DNA of 6,837 nt. It comes from an uncultured Flavobacteriia bacterium (lineage in GTDB: Bacteria > Bacteroidota > Bacteroidia > Flavobacteriales > Flavobacteriaceae). Below, in pieces: positions 1-6,837 of the stretch; position 1 is the stretch's first letter, and every line of letters begins with the position of its first letter. The notes under the pieces were generated by a model, which saw only the letters and a list, made by a program, of their open reading frames with translations, was not told the DNA's origin and ran no database searches. Made by a program: the position numbers and the translations under genes. The stretch covers positions 1-6,837 of the forward strand of contig CAMLRV010000123.1 of the NCBI GenBank assembly GCA_946482495.1, given 5' to 3'.

Positions 1-1716
1 GCAATACATAGCCCTAACGGAACAGCCAAGGGCAACCAAAAAGAAGAAAAAAACGAGTCCACTAAGAATGAGACTATAGTTGAAATTGATGAAAGTGACG
101 CTTTTCAAAATAAGCTGTATACACTTTATGAAAAAAAGAATTTTAATTCCTTAAAAAAGGAACTTCAAACTTATATTGAAATAGATCCAGAATCTAAAAC
201 AACAAAAGGAATTTATAATTTATATTCAGGTTGTCTTTTTGAACACGATTCTAAAATAGATTCTGCTCAAGTTTATTATGAAAAAGCCATTTCAAATTTG
301 GATGACAAAAAGCAAAAAAGAGAGTTGTTTTTAGCACTAACACTGAATGCAGAAGCAAACTCTTATTTGAGTAAATTCGATAAAGCCATTTCATTACGTT
401 ATAAAGCACTTTCAGTACTAGAAAAATCTACAATTCCGGAGAAAGAAAAAAAGCATTATGATCAAACTGGAAGATTAGCTGTTGATCTTTATTTCTCTGA
501 CAATTTGAAAGCTGCCAATTCACTAATAAATAATGCTTTACAAAATAGTCACAAAATAAAAAATATTGAAAGTATTTCGTTGTTAGAATCATCAAAAGCA
601 TTCATGTTGTATAATGAAAAAAGATATGACGAATCGATACAATTATTAAAACATGCAGTTACAATAAAAATTCAATTAAAGGATACGATTGGACAAATGG
701 ATGATAACAATGGCATTGCCTTGGCTTATATGGGCAAAGCCAATTGGGCAGCAGCGCAAACCTATTTAGAAAAAGTACAATCCATTCATGAAACAACGGA
801 CAAAAAGACAAGCATCCTTCCAATTTTACTAAATATTTGTCGCTGTTTACAAGAACAAGGAAAAATAGATTTGGCCATCGAAAAAACAAATTTAGTTTTA
901 CAAATGGCGCATAAAAACAAGCAAACTCAAGAAGCTAGAATAGCTTTAAAAAAATTATCGGAATTGTATAACTTAAAAAATAATCCGAAGAAAGCTTTAG
1001 AATACTACAAAGAATCCATTTTAGCTCAAGACACTATTTTTAATCTTGAAAAAGAAAAAACAATACAAGAATTAGCTACGAAATACGAAACAAAACAAAA
1101 AGAGGAAAAAATTATTTCGTTACAAAAAGACAAACAGTTAGCCAATCAACAGAGAATATTATTTATAGTTTTTATCTTTTTCTTACTTATTATTGGTAGT
1201 GGTTCTTTAGCATACTTTCATTTTAGAAATAAAAAAAACAGAGAATTACTCGAAACCAATGAAAGATTATACGAATCAAAATTAAAATTAAACCAACAGG
1301 AATTAGAGAATTTCACCAGTAATCTAATTAACAAGTCGAAATTAATTGATGAAATGGAAGAAAAGTTAAATCTTTTTTCCAAAGATCATGCTGAAGTGGA
1401 AACCTCTTTAAAAATAAGCGAACTCAAGCAAATGAGAATTCTAACTAATGAAGATTGGCATACTTTTAAAGAACATTTTGACAAAGTTCACCAAGGTTAT
1501 ATTTCCTATATTAAAAGAAAATACGATAACCTAACTCCAGCAGAATTAAGAACCTTATTACTTATTAAATTAAACATGGAATCGGATGAAATTGCGGCCA
1601 TTTTAGGAATTTCGCAATTAAGCGTTAAAACGGCTCGTTACAGATTAAAGAAAAAACTAGGTTTAACGGAAGAAGAAGATTTGATTTCTTTTGTACAAAA
1701 CATTGCTTTCATCTAA
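1..1716 (+). CDS. TPR-repeat, membrane-anchored regulator with C-terminal LuxR-type HTH (5' partial)
   Basis: The reading frame is open from base 1 to the TAA at 1714-1716, giving 571 residues with the start missing. A TTG at 298 is in frame, but the coding character continues unbroken upstream, so it is an internal leucine. Seen: a polar N/K/E-rich stretch (residues 11-30); helical TPR-like repeats over about 38-345, with typical units near 117-142, 200-222 and 318-342; a charged helix (about 347-381); one hydrophobic segment (about 386-407); a coiled coil (about 410-479); and a C-terminal helix-turn-helix (about 508-555) containing LTPAELR, EIAAILGIS and SVKTARYRLKKKLGL. The last block matches the LuxR/GerE HTH. 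TPR-TM-HTH proteins of this build are common in Bacteroidota. Inferred topology: TPRs in the periplasm, HTH in the cytoplasm, so an outside signal could reach DNA without a kinase. The ligand and targets cannot be seen. The N-terminal IHS followed by polar residues may lie just after a signal peptide cleavage site, so little may be missing. It is convergent with moxR. Confidence 0.88.
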   Translation, partial: AIHSPNGTAKGNQKEEKNESTKNETIVEIDESDAFQNKLYTLYEKKNFNSLKKELQTYIEIDPESKTTKGIYNLYSGCLFEHDSKIDSAQVYYEKAISNLDDKKQKRELFLALTLNAEANSYLSKFDKAISLRYKALSVLEKSTIPEKEKKHYDQTGRLAVDLYFSDNLKAANSLINNALQNSHKIKNIESISLLESSKAFMLYNEKRYDESIQLLKHAVTIKIQLKDTIGQMDDNNGIALAYMGKANWAAAQTYLEKVQSIHETTDKKTSILPILLNICRCLQEQGKIDLAIEKTNLVLQMAHKNKQTQEARIALKKLSELYNLKNNPKKALEYYKESILAQDTIFNLEKEKTIQELATKYETKQKEEKIISLQKDKQLANQQRILFIVFIFFLLIIGSGSLAYFHFRNKKNRELLETNERLYESKLKLNQQELENFTSNLINKSKLIDEMEEKLNLFSKDHAEVETSLKISELKQMRILTNEDWHTFKEHFDKVHQGYISYIKRKYDNLTPAELRTLLLIKLNMESDEIAAILGISQLSVKTARYRLKKKLGLTEEEDLISFVQNIAFI

Positions 1717-1720
1717 ACTA

Positions 1721-1757
1721 AAAAAAGAGCATAAAGTTTAACCTTATGCTCTTTTTT
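1721..1757. terminator. Bidirectional rho-independent terminator between convergent genes
   Basis: An inverted repeat pairs 1721-1734 (AAAAAAGAGCATAA) perfectly with 1744-1757 (TTATGCTCTTTTTT) across a 9-base loop. The core GAGCATAA/TTATGCTC is flanked by six A on the left and six T on the right, so transcripts from either strand end in a hairpin followed by a U run. It starts 4 bases after the stop of the TPR regulator and lies 16 bases beyond the stop of moxR, so it can serve both genes. The stem has few G-C pairs, as expected in this AT-rich genome. Confidence 0.9.
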
Positions 1758-1773
1758 ATTTGATATAATTATT

Positions 1774-2727
1774 CTAAAACAATTTTCTAATAATATCTTC
1801 TTCGGAAATACCTTCCGCATCAGCTTTGTAATTTTTTACAATTCTGTGTCGTAAAATTCCGAAAGCTACTGCTTGAACATCTTCAATATCTGGAGAAAAT
1901 TTTCCATTAATTGCCGCATGTGTTTTGGCTGCTAAAATTAAACTTTGCGAAGCACGAGGCCCAGCACCCCAATCTAAATAATTTTTAACAAAATCTGTTG
2001 CTAAAGGATTATTTGGACGTGTTTTAGAAACTAATGTCACTGCATATTCAATTACATTATCTGTAACAGGAATTTTTCTAATTAGATTTTGATATTCAAT
2101 AATTTCTTCGGCAGTAAATAATGCATCCACATTTACGTTTACATCAGAAGTAGTACTTTTTACCACTTGTACTTCTTCTTCGAATGTTGGGTAATCTAAG
2201 TTTATGGCAAACATAAAACGGTCTAATTGCGCTTCTGGTAACGGATAGGTTCCTTCTTGCTCAATAGGGTTTTGAGTTGCTAATACAAAAAACGGCAAAT
2301 CTAATTTAAAGCTTTGTCCGGCAATTGTAACCGATTTTTCCTGCATAGCTTCTAATAAAGCAGCTTGAGTTTTTGGTGGTGTTCTGTTGATCTCATCCGC
2401 CAAAATGATATTCGAAAAAATAGGACCTTTAATAAATTTAAAATTACGTGTTTCGTCTAAAATTTCGCTACCTAAAATATCAGAAGGCATTAAATCTGGC
2501 GTAAACTGGATACGCTTAAAATGCAAACCTAAAGCTTGAGAAATTGTATTGACCATTAAGGTTTTTGCTAAACCTGGCACACCAACTAAAAGTGCATGTC
2601 CACCAGAAAAAATACTTAATACAATTTGATTAACTACTTCATCTTGTCCTACAATAACTTTAGCAATTTCTTGTTTTAATTGCTTTTGTTTTTGTACTAA
2701 TTTTTCAATTGCTGCTACGTCTGACAT
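1774..2727 (-). CDS. moxR: MoxR-family AAA+ ATPase
   Basis: This 317-residue protein has the normal length of a MoxR ATPase and is complete, from ATG at 2727 to a TAG stop. Motifs seen in order: Walker A GVPGLAKT (49-56), Walker B IILADEIN (107-114), sensor 1 ATQNP (150-154), arginine-finger region EAQLDRF (165-171) and sensor 2 GPRAS (256-260), followed by a helical lid. All nucleotide-binding residues are intact and there is no signal peptide or membrane segment, so it should be an active cytosolic ATPase. MoxR proteins act as hexameric chaperone-like machines, usually with VWA-domain and DUF58 proteins encoded just downstream (the Bat genes in Bacteroidota). Here the gene is followed directly by a terminator and a convergent gene, so such partners must be elsewhere. 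It lies 60 bp after surA on the same strand, with a possible promoter in the gap. The substrate cannot be predicted. Start choice: the ATG is preceded by AAAAAAC and no Shine-Dalgarno, as usual in this phylum. Confidence 0.95.
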   Translation of the reverse strand: MSDVAAIEKLVQKQKQLKQEIAKVIVGQDEVVNQIVLSIFSGGHALLVGVPGLAKTLMVNTISQALGLHFKRIQFTPDLMPSDILGSEILDETRNFKFIKGPIFSNIILADEINRTPPKTQAALLEAMQEKSVTIAGQSFKLDLPFFVLATQNPIEQEGTYPLPEAQLDRFMFAINLDYPTFEEEVQVVKSTTSDVNVNVDALFTAEEIIEYQNLIRKIPVTDNVIEYAVTLVSKTRPNNPLATDFVKNYLDWGAGPRASQSLILAAKTHAAINGKFSPDIEDVQAVAFGILRHRIVKNYKADAEGISEEDIIRKLF

Positions 2728-2745
2728 GTTTTTTAAGATAATAGG

Positions 2746-2776
2746 TAAAAGTAAAAAGATAAAAGTAACCTTACAA
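2746..2776 (-). promoter_or_regulatory. Candidate Bacteroidota-type promoter for moxR
   Basis: Read on the minus strand, the surA-moxR gap holds TTG (2776-2774), 20 bases, then TACTTTTA (2753-2746). This fits the primary sigma-factor pattern of Bacteroidota, TTG about 20 bases before TAnnTTTG, except for the final G. Transcription would start about 5-8 bases further on, near 2740, giving a leader of roughly 10-15 bases before the ATG at 2727. AT-rich DNA yields such matches by chance, and moxR could also be read through from surA. Confidence 0.4.
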
Positions 2777-2787
2777 TAAAGGTAAAA

Positions 2788-4170
2788 TTATTTTTTTAAC
2801 CAGTTGTAAGAAAATTTACAATCTTTATAATCATTATTTATTTTAACAAAGTTCTTTTCTACATTTTCAGTCATCCATTTTGCATTTTCATTAAACTGCT
2901 TCTCAGAAAGTGCTAATTCTTTAATTTTTAAATAATCTGTTGCGAAATCTGCCTTATGTTCTTCCGTTTTTTTATTTATCTTAAGAATTTTGAAAAATTT
3001 TGTTCCTTGTCTTTCTTGATCTAAAAACACTTTAGAAATATCACCTTGTTTCAAATCATTAACCTGATTGTATAATGCTGGATCTAATTTTGAAATTTCA
3101 AAACGTGGTTCAGAAGTACGTGGATTTAACAATAATCCACCATTATTTTTTGTGTCTTTATCGTCTGAAGAATCTTTAGCAGCGTCTTCAAAAGAAATTT
3201 CACCTTTTTCGATTTTAGCTTTAAGGTTTTCAATTTTTTCTAAAGCTTCGTTTGTTGCTTTTGATGTTACTTTTGGACTAATAACGATGTGACGTAATTC
3301 AATATCTTGACCAATAATTTTCTCAACGAAAATAATATGATATCCAAATATTGTTTCGAATGGTTCTGAAATTTCCCCTTCAGACAAACGGAAAGCTACA
3401 TCTTTAAATTCTTTTACAAATTGTGTTTTCTTATTAATTTTATAATATCCACCATTAGAACTTGAACCTGGATCTTCAGAATAAATAACAGCTTTACTGT
3501 AGAAACTTCCACCATTATTGATTACATCATTTCTAATTTCGTTTAATTTATCAATAACTTTTTGCTTGTCTTCTTGAGTTACAACAGGCTTTACAACAAT
3601 TTGAGACAATTCAATTTCTGCTCCAATAGTTGGAATTTCATTAGCTGGAATTTTATTAAAAAATTGTTTTACTTCATCTGGTGTAACGGTAATATCGTCA
3701 ACAATTTTGCGTTGCATTTGTTGCGTTAATTTATTTGTTTTGATGATTTCAAAAAAGTAACTTCTAAAATCTTCTTCGTTTTTCTTCTTATAATATTCAA
3801 ATAGTTTTTCTTTTGAACCAATTTGTTCCACCATCGAATTAATTTGACTATCCATAAAATTATTTACTTCTTCATCTGTCACTACAATACTATCTTGAAT
3901 TGCTTGATGCGCGTACATTTTATCTTCAAGTTGCTTTCCTAACAATTCGCAACGAGAAACATTTTCAATATCTATACCTTGAGTTTTTAACTCCATGTAC
4001 ATTAAATCGATATCAGAATCTAATACAATATAATTACCAACAACAGCTGCAACACCATCTACTTTTTGTTTCTTTTGTGCAAAAGTTACTACTGAGAATA
4101 GTAAAAATGCGTATGTTAAAATACTTGTTTTATTTGAAAATTTCGAAATCATTGTCTTTAATGGCATCAT
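2788..4170 (-). CDS. surA: SurA-type periplasmic chaperone / parvulin-like peptidyl-prolyl isomerase
   Basis: The frame gives 460 residues from the first ATG (4170), 459 from the second (4167) and 454 from a third (4152). The N terminus carries a signal peptide: basic MISKFSNKTS, hydrophobic ILTYAFLLFSVVTFA, probable cleavage before Gln32. Next comes a SurA N-terminal domain, opening with the hallmark AAVVGNYIVLDSDIDL (about 41-56) and running to about 175. Two parvulin-like (rotamase) domains follow. The first (about 183-285) has ELSQIVV at 187-193 and ends in GYHIIFVE (276-283). The second (about 290-400) has ELRHIVIS at 291-298 but ends in GTKFFKILKI (389-398). Thus domain 1 has Gln190 where a parvulin has its first His, and domain 2 lacks the final G-x-His motif. 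Family knowledge: SurA escorts outer-membrane proteins through the periplasm to the BAM complex, largely by its chaperone core. Inference: this one is mainly a holdase. It overlaps the upstream lipoprotein gene. The symbol is assigned by domain layout, not proven orthology. Confidence 0.9.
   Translation of the reverse strand: MMPLKTMISKFSNKTSILTYAFLLFSVVTFAQKKQKVDGVAAVVGNYIVLDSDIDLMYMELKTQGIDIENVSRCELLGKQLEDKMYAHQAIQDSIVVTDEEVNNFMDSQINSMVEQIGSKEKLFEYYKKKNEEDFRSYFFEIIKTNKLTQQMQRKIVDDITVTPDEVKQFFNKIPANEIPTIGAEIELSQIVVKPVVTQEDKQKVIDKLNEIRNDVINNGGSFYSKAVIYSEDPGSSSNGGYYKINKKTQFVKEFKDVAFRLSEGEISEPFETIFGYHIIFVEKIIGQDIELRHIVISPKVTSKATNEALEKIENLKAKIEKGEISFEDAAKDSSDDKDTKNNGGLLLNPRTSEPRFEISKLDPALYNQVNDLKQGDISKVFLDQERQGTKFFKILKINKKTEEHKADFATDYLKIKELALSEKQFNENAKWMTENVEKNFVKINNDYKDCKFSYNWLKK
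4130..4170 (-). other. Overlap of the lipoprotein gene end with the surA start; start choice unresolved
   Basis: The last 41 bases of the lipoprotein gene (stop TAA at 4132-4130) overlap the start of surA in another frame. Three in-frame ATGs compete: 4170-4168, 4167-4165 and 4152-4150, giving overlaps of 41, 38 or 23 bases. The first is preceded by A-rich ACAGAAATAACAA, the third by AAAGACA; none has a real Shine-Dalgarno. The third gives the more compact signal peptide. All choices leave the surA start inside the upstream gene, which fits translational coupling of the two proteins. Confidence 0.6.
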
Positions 4171-4978
4171 TTGTTATTTCTGTTTGAATTTTATTTATTA
4201 AATCTGTTTTTCTTTTATTTAAAATAATCTGTTTGATTGTGGGTTTGATATATTGAAAGGGCACAATATTATTTTTCTGGACCATATCTTTCACTTTCAC
4301 TAACCAAATTGAGGTAGAATCTGCATATTGATAGGATATTCCAACATCAATAAATTTTGAAATATTATCTTGATTTACAAAAGGCAATCTTTCATAAATT
4401 TGGTCAATATCTACCCAAACACTATCATTAAAAGCATAATCTTTAAACTGTATGGCTAAGTTTTTTAAGTCTTTCTTATCTTTTGATTTAAAACTAGAAA
4501 ATTTAGCACTTATGCTCGCTAATTTATTATTTCCTTTCACCAAGTTGATATATCTCAACTTCACTAATGGACTATTTGCTTTAAAATTATTTTTATTTGT
4601 ATTATAATACTTTTCAATTTCTTCATTCGTAATTACAGTATCCATTTTTGTAATTACCAACTGCTCTAAATAGGCTTTTGCATACAAATCAATTTTGTAT
4701 TGATTGATTAGTTTATCAAGCTCCACTTGTTTGCTCTTGCTGATGTTTTTATTGGCATTATCCATTAGCAATTGTTGAGTTGCCCATCTACGAATAAAGT
4801 CTTTTACAATAGCAATACTATCTTTTTTTGGCGTACCTGGCGGAATTAAATTCTCTAAATCCGATGTGTACAAATATTCATTATTTACTCGAGCTATGGC
4901 ATCTGCTTTATTCTTATTATTTTCTTTATTACAAGAAAGCAATAGAAGCAAACTACATATGCAGCTGAGTAGTTTCAT
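4130..4978 (-). CDS. Lipoprotein with SurA/PpiC-like fold lacking parvulin catalytic histidines
   Basis: The 282-residue protein starts at ATG 4978, 6 bases after the stop of the upstream foldase gene. Its N terminus is a lipoprotein signal: MKLL, a hydrophobic run, and lipobox LLSC with the probable lipidated Cys16. C6 and C8 lie too early to be the acceptor. The mature part opens with an asparagine- and lysine-rich linker, then ARVNNEYLYTSDLENL (29-44), which resembles the opening of SurA N-terminal domains. Helices rich in charged residues follow to about 135. A region at about 138-231 has the size and layout of a parvulin domain, but LVKLRYINL (138-146) stands where the HI motif belongs and SIWLVKVKD (223-231) where G-F/Y-H-I-I should be, so no catalytic His is present. 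Inference: a membrane-tethered chaperone, probably facing the periplasm, working with the foldases on both sides. Homologues may be annotated as peptidylprolyl isomerase or hypothetical protein. Whether it sits in the inner or outer membrane cannot be told from sequence alone. Confidence 0.82.
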   Translation of the reverse strand: MKLLSCICSLLLLLSCNKENNKNKADAIARVNNEYLYTSDLENLIPPGTPKKDSIAIVKDFIRRWATQQLLMDNANKNISKSKQVELDKLINQYKIDLYAKAYLEQLVITKMDTVITNEEIEKYYNTNKNNFKANSPLVKLRYINLVKGNNKLASISAKFSSFKSKDKKDLKNLAIQFKDYAFNDSVWVDIDQIYERLPFVNQDNISKFIDVGISYQYADSTSIWLVKVKDMVQKNNIVPFQYIKPTIKQIILNKRKTDLINKIQTEITNDAIKDNDFEIFK

Positions 4979-4984
4979 TCAAAT

Positions 4985-6837
4985 TTATTTTAATTGTTGC
5001 TTAGCTTTTTCAAAAGCATCTTTATTCACTTTTACTGTAAATTCTTTTTTCAAATCGTCCACCCAAGTTGCTTCTAAATACTGTTGATAGTCGTTAATTA
5101 CTCTACTTTTACAATCTTCAAAAGCTTTAGTTTCTTCAGGTTTCATGTTTTTCACATTTACAACAAAAGAATAATTAGCATCTTTATACTTATTATCTGC
5201 ACCTTTAGTAATCTTTGGCATTTTGTCTAAAATATCATAATTTTTTTCAAACAAACCAGATTTTACCATAATGGCAACTTTATCATTTTTGTTAAATTTA
5301 GCCTTAATTGCTTCAATAGATTTTCCTTTTTTAAGCATTTTTTGAGCTTCATCAATAACTTTACTATCTGTAGACGATAAAATATCAACATCATATCTTT
5401 CTTTCCAGTAGTATTTAGATTTATTAGCATCGTAAAATTTATGTAATCCAATTGTATCTGTTTTAGATTTTGTCCAAATTTCATTTTCCATTAAATCAAA
5501 CAACAACAAACCATCTCTATATTCGTTCATGATGTTTTTAAAATCAGGGAATTCATTTTCTAAATTGTCGTTATAATATGCAATTAGTTGTTCGCCTTTC
5601 CAAGATTCAAATAATTCCGCTACTAATTTCTTTAGAGGCTTAGTCGTTAATTTATTTTTTTGTTGCGAATTAATATAGTTTACAAAAGAAGGTGTTGCTA
5701 CTTTTTTAGTTTTGTCAATGGTTAAAATATCACCAACAATATTTTCTCTATTTCTACCTAATTCCCAAGTTTGACTATAAATATCATCAGTCACTACATT
5801 TTCAACATTTTGATATTGAACTTTATTCGTTTCAGTAGTGTATTTTGATTTCAATTTATTTGCTAAAGTATTCGTAATAATAATTGAACGCTCGTCTCTT
5901 TTTATTTTAGCTTCTAAATCTGCTTTAGATTCGTCCAAAGATTTTATAGGATGTTTTTCAATTAATTTCACAATATGCCATCCAAAACCTGATTCGAATG
6001 GTTGCGAGATATCTCCTTTATTTGCTAATGAAAAAGCCACATTTTCAAAAGCTTCAGAACTCAATTGACCCGTTCCGAAACGTTGCAAAACACCACCTTT
6101 TACAGCACTAGATTTATCTTCAGAAAACTGCCCTGCTAAAGCTTCAAAGTTTTCACCTTGTTGAATTTTTTTATAAATATCATCAATAGTTTGTTTAGCT
6201 TTCGTTTTAGCTTCAGGAGTTGCATCAGTAGGATTTAAAATCATAATATGTGCTACAGTTACCTCGCCTTTATTGTCTCTAATATCTGTGACTTTAATAA
6301 TATGGTAACCAAAACGAGTTCGAACTGGATTAGAAATTTGTCCAACTTTCGTTTTATAAGCTGCACATTCAAACGGATATACCATTCTAAAAGCAGAAAA
6401 ATAACCTAAATTACCTTTGTTGTCAGCAACCGAAGGATCTTGAGAATTGGCTGAAGCTACAGCTTCGAAACTTTCACCTTTCTCAATTTTTTTCTTTAAT
6501 TCTAATGCTTTATTATAAAATGCTAAGGTATCAGCACCTTTAATATTTTCATCAACAGAAATTAAAATATGTGAAACTTTTACTTCTTTCAAACTTCTAT
6601 TGTAAGCTTCCTCAATTAACTGATTGGTCACTTTAGAATCATTTAAGTACGATTTAGAAAGTTGATTTCTATATGAACTTAATTCATTTTGATATTTCAA
6701 ATTGTTTTGCAATCCTAATTTGTACGCTTTATTTACTTTTAATTTATAGCCAATAAATAAATCTAGATATTGATTTAAATCTTTTTGAGAATCATCTTTT
6801 ACTAAATCTAAATTCTTTAAGTAAATTCTTTTAAATT
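4985..6837 (-). CDS. Periplasmic PpiC/SurA-type peptidyl-prolyl isomerase with two intact parvulin domains (5' partial)
   Basis: The frame is open from the right edge to the TAA at 4987-4985, giving 616 complete codons. A TTG at 6712 is not the start: the upstream residues continue the domain, with YLDLFIGYKLKVNKAYKLGL (23-42), a typical SurA/PpiC N-terminal helix. Numbering from the edge, the first parvulin domain (about 84-185) has VSHILI with His89, PFECAAY and the closing GYHIIKV (176-182). The second (about 192-293) has VAHIMI with His196 and closing GWHIVKL (285-291). Both keep the histidine pair expected of active parvulins. The C-terminal half (about 300-616) is helical and charged. 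It includes a third, degenerate parvulin-like stretch (about 480-562) with ERYDVDIL in the HI position and YSFVVNVKN near the end, without histidines. The start and signal peptide lie outside the window, perhaps 30-50 residues away. This is the first visible gene of the foldase cluster. Inferred role: proline isomerisation and chaperoning of exported proteins in the periplasm. Confidence 0.92.
   Translation of the reverse strand, partial: FKRIYLKNLDLVKDDSQKDLNQYLDLFIGYKLKVNKAYKLGLQNNLKYQNELSSYRNQLSKSYLNDSKVTNQLIEEAYNRSLKEVKVSHILISVDENIKGADTLAFYNKALELKKKIEKGESFEAVASANSQDPSVADNKGNLGYFSAFRMVYPFECAAYKTKVGQISNPVRTRFGYHIIKVTDIRDNKGEVTVAHIMILNPTDATPEAKTKAKQTIDDIYKKIQQGENFEALAGQFSEDKSSAVKGGVLQRFGTGQLSSEAFENVAFSLANKGDISQPFESGFGWHIVKLIEKHPIKSLDESKADLEAKIKRDERSIIITNTLANKLKSKYTTETNKVQYQNVENVVTDDIYSQTWELGRNRENIVGDILTIDKTKKVATPSFVNYINSQQKNKLTTKPLKKLVAELFESWKGEQLIAYYNDNLENEFPDFKNIMNEYRDGLLLFDLMENEIWTKSKTDTIGLHKFYDANKSKYYWKERYDVDILSSTDSKVIDEAQKMLKKGKSIEAIKAKFNKNDKVAIMVKSGLFEKNYDILDKMPKITKGADNKYKDANYSFVVNVKNMKPEETKAFEDCKSRVINDYQQYLEATWVDDLKKEFTVKVNKDAFEKAKQQLK

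Noticed and set aside
298..300. TTG as start codon of the TPR regulator
   Set aside because: The frame is open back to base 1 and the upstream residues continue the helical TPR-like pattern, so this is an internal leucine of a gene cut by the window edge.
2768..2783. Short inverted repeat ACCTT/AAGGT after surA as a terminator
   Set aside because: The stem is only 5 bp with mismatches outside it; the following T-rich minus-strand sequence is typical of this genome and overlaps the candidate promoter.
3900..4187. Plus-strand open frame of 95 codons opposite surA and the lipoprotein gene end
   Set aside because: It lies antisense to well-supported genes and has no domain, sensible composition or start context; low-GC genes often leave such shadows. 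The same holds for the open frames at 659-889, 3068-3292, 4866-5087, 5263-5484 and 5838-6068.
3340..6010. Similar nucleotide stretches in surA (near 3357-3420) and the large foldase (near 5994-6060) as a mobile or recombination repeat
   Set aside because: Both encode the same parvulin segment before the GYHII/GWHIV motif. The likeness is explained by homologous domains and is diverged at the DNA level.
6710..6712. TTG as start codon of the large foldase
   Set aside because: The frame continues without a stop to base 6837 and encodes recognisable SurA/PpiC N-terminal helix residues, so the gene is 5' partial.
1..6837. Defence, mobile or toxin-antitoxin system
   Set aside because: No nuclease, integrase, transposase, small toxin pair, direct repeat array or compositional break was seen on either strand; all coding space belongs to five housekeeping-type genes.

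Overview
The window reads as ordinary chromosomal sequence from a low-GC member of the Bacteroidota, most likely Flavobacteriaceae and close to Flavobacterium. The reasons are strongly AT-rich coding DNA, start codons preceded by A-rich sequence with no Shine-Dalgarno, a candidate promoter of the Bacteroidota TTG-N20-TAnnTTTG type, and protein families with a flavobacterial look. The placement is inferred from sequence style, not from a database match.

Layout: bases 1-1716 (+) hold the 3' part of a gene for a membrane-anchored TPR protein with a C-terminal LuxR-type helix-turn-helix. Its start lies before the window. Bases 1721-1757 form a strong hairpin with A and T tracts on both sides, a bidirectional terminator between convergent genes. 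From there to the right edge everything is on the minus strand. In transcription order it is a large two-domain parvulin foldase (4985-6837, N terminus beyond the window), a small lipoprotein with a SurA/PpiC-like fold but no parvulin histidines (4130-4978), a SurA-type periplasmic chaperone (2788-4170), and a MoxR-family AAA+ ATPase (1774-2727).

The three foldase genes are tightly packed: a 6-bp gap, then a 23-41 bp overlap. They are very probably one operon for chaperoning exported and outer-membrane proteins. Reading the active-site motifs across them shows graded loss. The first protein keeps both histidine motifs in two domains. SurA keeps one of the two in each domain. The lipoprotein keeps none. 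This suggests a set of holdases or chaperones in which isomerase activity is concentrated in one member. moxR follows after 60 bp, with a plausible promoter of its own, and ends at the terminator, so none of its usual DUF58/VWA partners lies downstream.

I see no RNA gene, mobile element, CRISPR array, phage gene or defence island, and no gene-free stretch over 60 bases. The content looks like core genome; I found no convincing undescribed system. The points most worth a second look are the graded loss of catalytic motifs, the membrane-tethered TPR regulator, and the link between moxR and the foldase genes.
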